A stretch of DNA of 7,706 nt, from NCBI GenBank assembly GCA_003852805.1, contig RDDY01000074.1:1-7706 (forward strand), written 5' to 3'. The notes below the pieces were generated by a model. That model saw nothing but the letters and a program-made list of their open reading frames with translations. It made no database searches and had not been told where the DNA came from. This DNA comes from Chryseobacterium sp. (GTDB lineage Bacteria; Bacteroidota; Bacteroidia; Flavobacteriales; Weeksellaceae). Shown one piece after another: positions 6,689 through 7,706 of the stretch; the first letter of the stretch is position 1; the number at the start of each line of letters is the position of its first letter. Made by a program: the position numbers and the translations under genes.

Positions 6689-7687
6689 ATGAACAGATTA
6701 GAAAATTCCCGCGACCTGGACCGGCTGATAGAAGCCATGGCCGATAAAAAAGTGGTAATGCTGGGCGAGGCATCCCACGGCACCCACGAATATTACACCT
6801 GGCGCACCGAAATCTCCAAACGGCTGATAGAAGAGCACGGTTTTCGGTTCATCGCCGTAGAAGGCGACTGGCCCGACTGTTATAAGCTCAACCGTTTTGT
6901 AAAAGCTTACCCCGACTCGCCGGCGGAGATCCGTGAAGTATTGGAAACTTTCGACCGCTGGCCGACGTGGATGTGGGCAAACTGGGAAGTGGCCGCACCT
7001 GGCTCGTGGCTGCGTGAGCATAACGACGGTCACGACGATGATAAAAAGGTGGGTTTCTACGGTCTGGATGTTTACAGTCTTTGGGATTCAATGGAAGCGA
7101 TGATGGACTACCTGGAAAAAGAAGACCCCGAAGTTCTAAAATATGTGCAGCAGGCCTGGCGCTGTTTTGATCCGTTCGGCCAGGATGAACAGCAGTATGC
7201 GCGCCATACTTTGTACAATAACCGCTGCCGTGACGAGGTGGTAAATCTGCTGAAGCAGGTGCGCGAAAGAATACACAGTGACGGCGATGATGATCCCGAA
7301 GCCGCGCTGAATACTGAGCAAAACGCAGTAATCGCCGTTAATGCCAAAGAGTATTACACCGCAATGACGCGCTTCGATAATGAGAGCTGGAACATCCGTG
7401 ACCGTCATATGATGGACACGCTGAACCGTTTGATGAAGTTTCATGGACCTGATGCTAAAGGCATCATTTGGGAACACAACACCCACATCGGCGATGCGCG
7501 CGCCACAGATATGGAACGCGAAGGAATGGTGAACATCGGGCAACTGGCGCGTGAGGAATACGGCCGGAGTAATGTTTTTCTGTGCGGCTTCGGCAGTTAC
7601 AGCGGAACCGTAGTTGCCGCTGATCGTTGGGGAGACCCGACCAGAAGCATGTGTAATCTTCCCCTTCTTAGTAACACTCAAAAGTAG
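6689..7687 (+). CDS. Erythromycin-esterase-family protein, C-terminally truncated
   Basis: 332 residues from the ATG at 6689 to a TAG at 7685-7687; a TTG at 6662 would add nine non-conserved residues. The catalytic framework is clear: GEASHGTHEYYTWR (26-39) and VEGDW (57-61). Glu27, His30, Arg39 and Glu58 keep exactly the spacing of EreB Glu43, His46, Arg55 and Glu74. WEHNTHIGDAR (261-271) supplies the later histidines (His263, His266). Family members usually run to about 400-450 residues. Here similarity stops at DRWGDPTRSM (to residue 321), followed by 11 unrelated residues and a stop, so the C-terminal helices are missing. Chromosomal members of this family are mostly uncharacterised hydrolases, and macrolide resistance should not be assumed. 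The gene starts 43 bases after the transporter gene with no terminator between them, so co-transcription is possible. Activity of the truncated form is doubtful. Confidence 0.85.
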   Translation: MNRLENSRDLDRLIEAMADKKVVMLGEASHGTHEYYTWRTEISKRLIEEHGFRFIAVEGDWPDCYKLNRFVKAYPDSPAEIREVLETFDRWPTWMWANWEVAAPGSWLREHNDGHDDDKKVGFYGLDVYSLWDSMEAMMDYLEKEDPEVLKYVQQAWRCFDPFGQDEQQYARHTLYNNRCRDEVVNLLKQVRERIHSDGDDDPEAALNTEQNAVIAVNAKEYYTAMTRFDNESWNIRDRHMMDTLNRLMKFHGPDAKGIIWEHNTHIGDARATDMEREGMVNIGQLAREEYGRSNVFLCGFGSYSGTVVAADRWGDPTRSMCNLPLLSNTQK

Positions 7688-7706
7688 AGTTTTTTGTTAA
7701 TATTCC
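7650..7706. mobile_element. Possible insertion-sequence end truncating the esterase-family gene
   Basis: From about 7650 the sequence changes abruptly to an AT-rich stretch (TGTGTAATCTTCCCC..., then a T-run near 7689-7695) with no family resemblance in any frame. It begins with TG, as IS3-family termini do, and from memory resembles terminal regions of Bacteroidota insertion sequences. Only about 57 bases are visible and no transposase can be seen, so family and exact edge are uncertain. The esterase stop codon lies within it. Confidence 0.4.

Noticed and set aside
7136..7681. 181-codon minus-strand open frame inside the esterase-family gene
   Set aside because: Antisense shadow of a conserved gene with all catalytic motifs on the plus strand; no family resemblance of its own.
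6689..7687. Macrolide resistance gene (ereA/ereB)
   Set aside because: Only family membership and catalytic spacing are supported; most chromosomal homologues are uncharacterised and this copy is truncated.
7645..7706. Simple frameshift as the cause of the esterase truncation
   Set aside because: Reading the other two plus-strand frames after 7650 gives no expected family continuation, and the composition shifts at the same point.

Overview
The window most likely comes from the chromosome of a member of the Bacteroidota. The evidence is a long-form urocanate hydratase (662 residues, against about 550-560 in most Proteobacteria and Firmicutes), no clear Shine-Dalgarno sequences ahead of the starts, and possible TAnnTTTG-type -7 promoter boxes. 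Base composition is mixed, near 50% GC in the genes. No RNA gene, CRISPR array or phage gene was seen.

Layout. Positions 1-792 (+) hold the C-terminal part of a DAO-type FAD-dependent amine/amino-acid oxidoreductase whose N-terminus lies outside the window. Its stop faces, across only 12 bases, the stop of a minus-strand pair: a hot-dog acyl-CoA thioesterase (1644-1243) followed by a small lipoprotein with a lysozyme-inhibitor (MliC-like) signature (1188-805). A 242-base divergent region (1645-1886) separates this pair from the plus-strand genes: hutU, encoding urocanate hydratase (1887-3875); a strong intrinsic terminator (3882-3909); a GMC-family FAD oxidoreductase (3941-5476) overlapping by one base an MFS transporter (5476-6645); and an erythromycin-esterase-family gene (6689-7687).

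How the genes fit together. hutU carries out the second step of histidine degradation, but no other hut gene is present, so it looks like a stand-alone unit ending at its own terminator. The GMC oxidoreductase and MFS transporter are translationally coupled and probably form an uptake/oxidation pair for an unidentified alcohol or sugar-like substrate. The esterase-like gene follows 43 bases later and may be co-transcribed with them.

The most notable point is the right end. The esterase-family reading frame loses family resemblance abruptly after about residue 321, and the last ~57 bases turn AT-rich and resemble the terminal region of an insertion sequence. The gene therefore seems to have lost its C-terminal quarter, and the window may stop there because it enters a multi-copy element. 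No convincing wholly new biological system is visible. The better leads are this junction, the variant lysozyme-inhibitor loop, the cysteine-poor GMC enzyme coupled to a transporter, and the compact regulatory hairpins.
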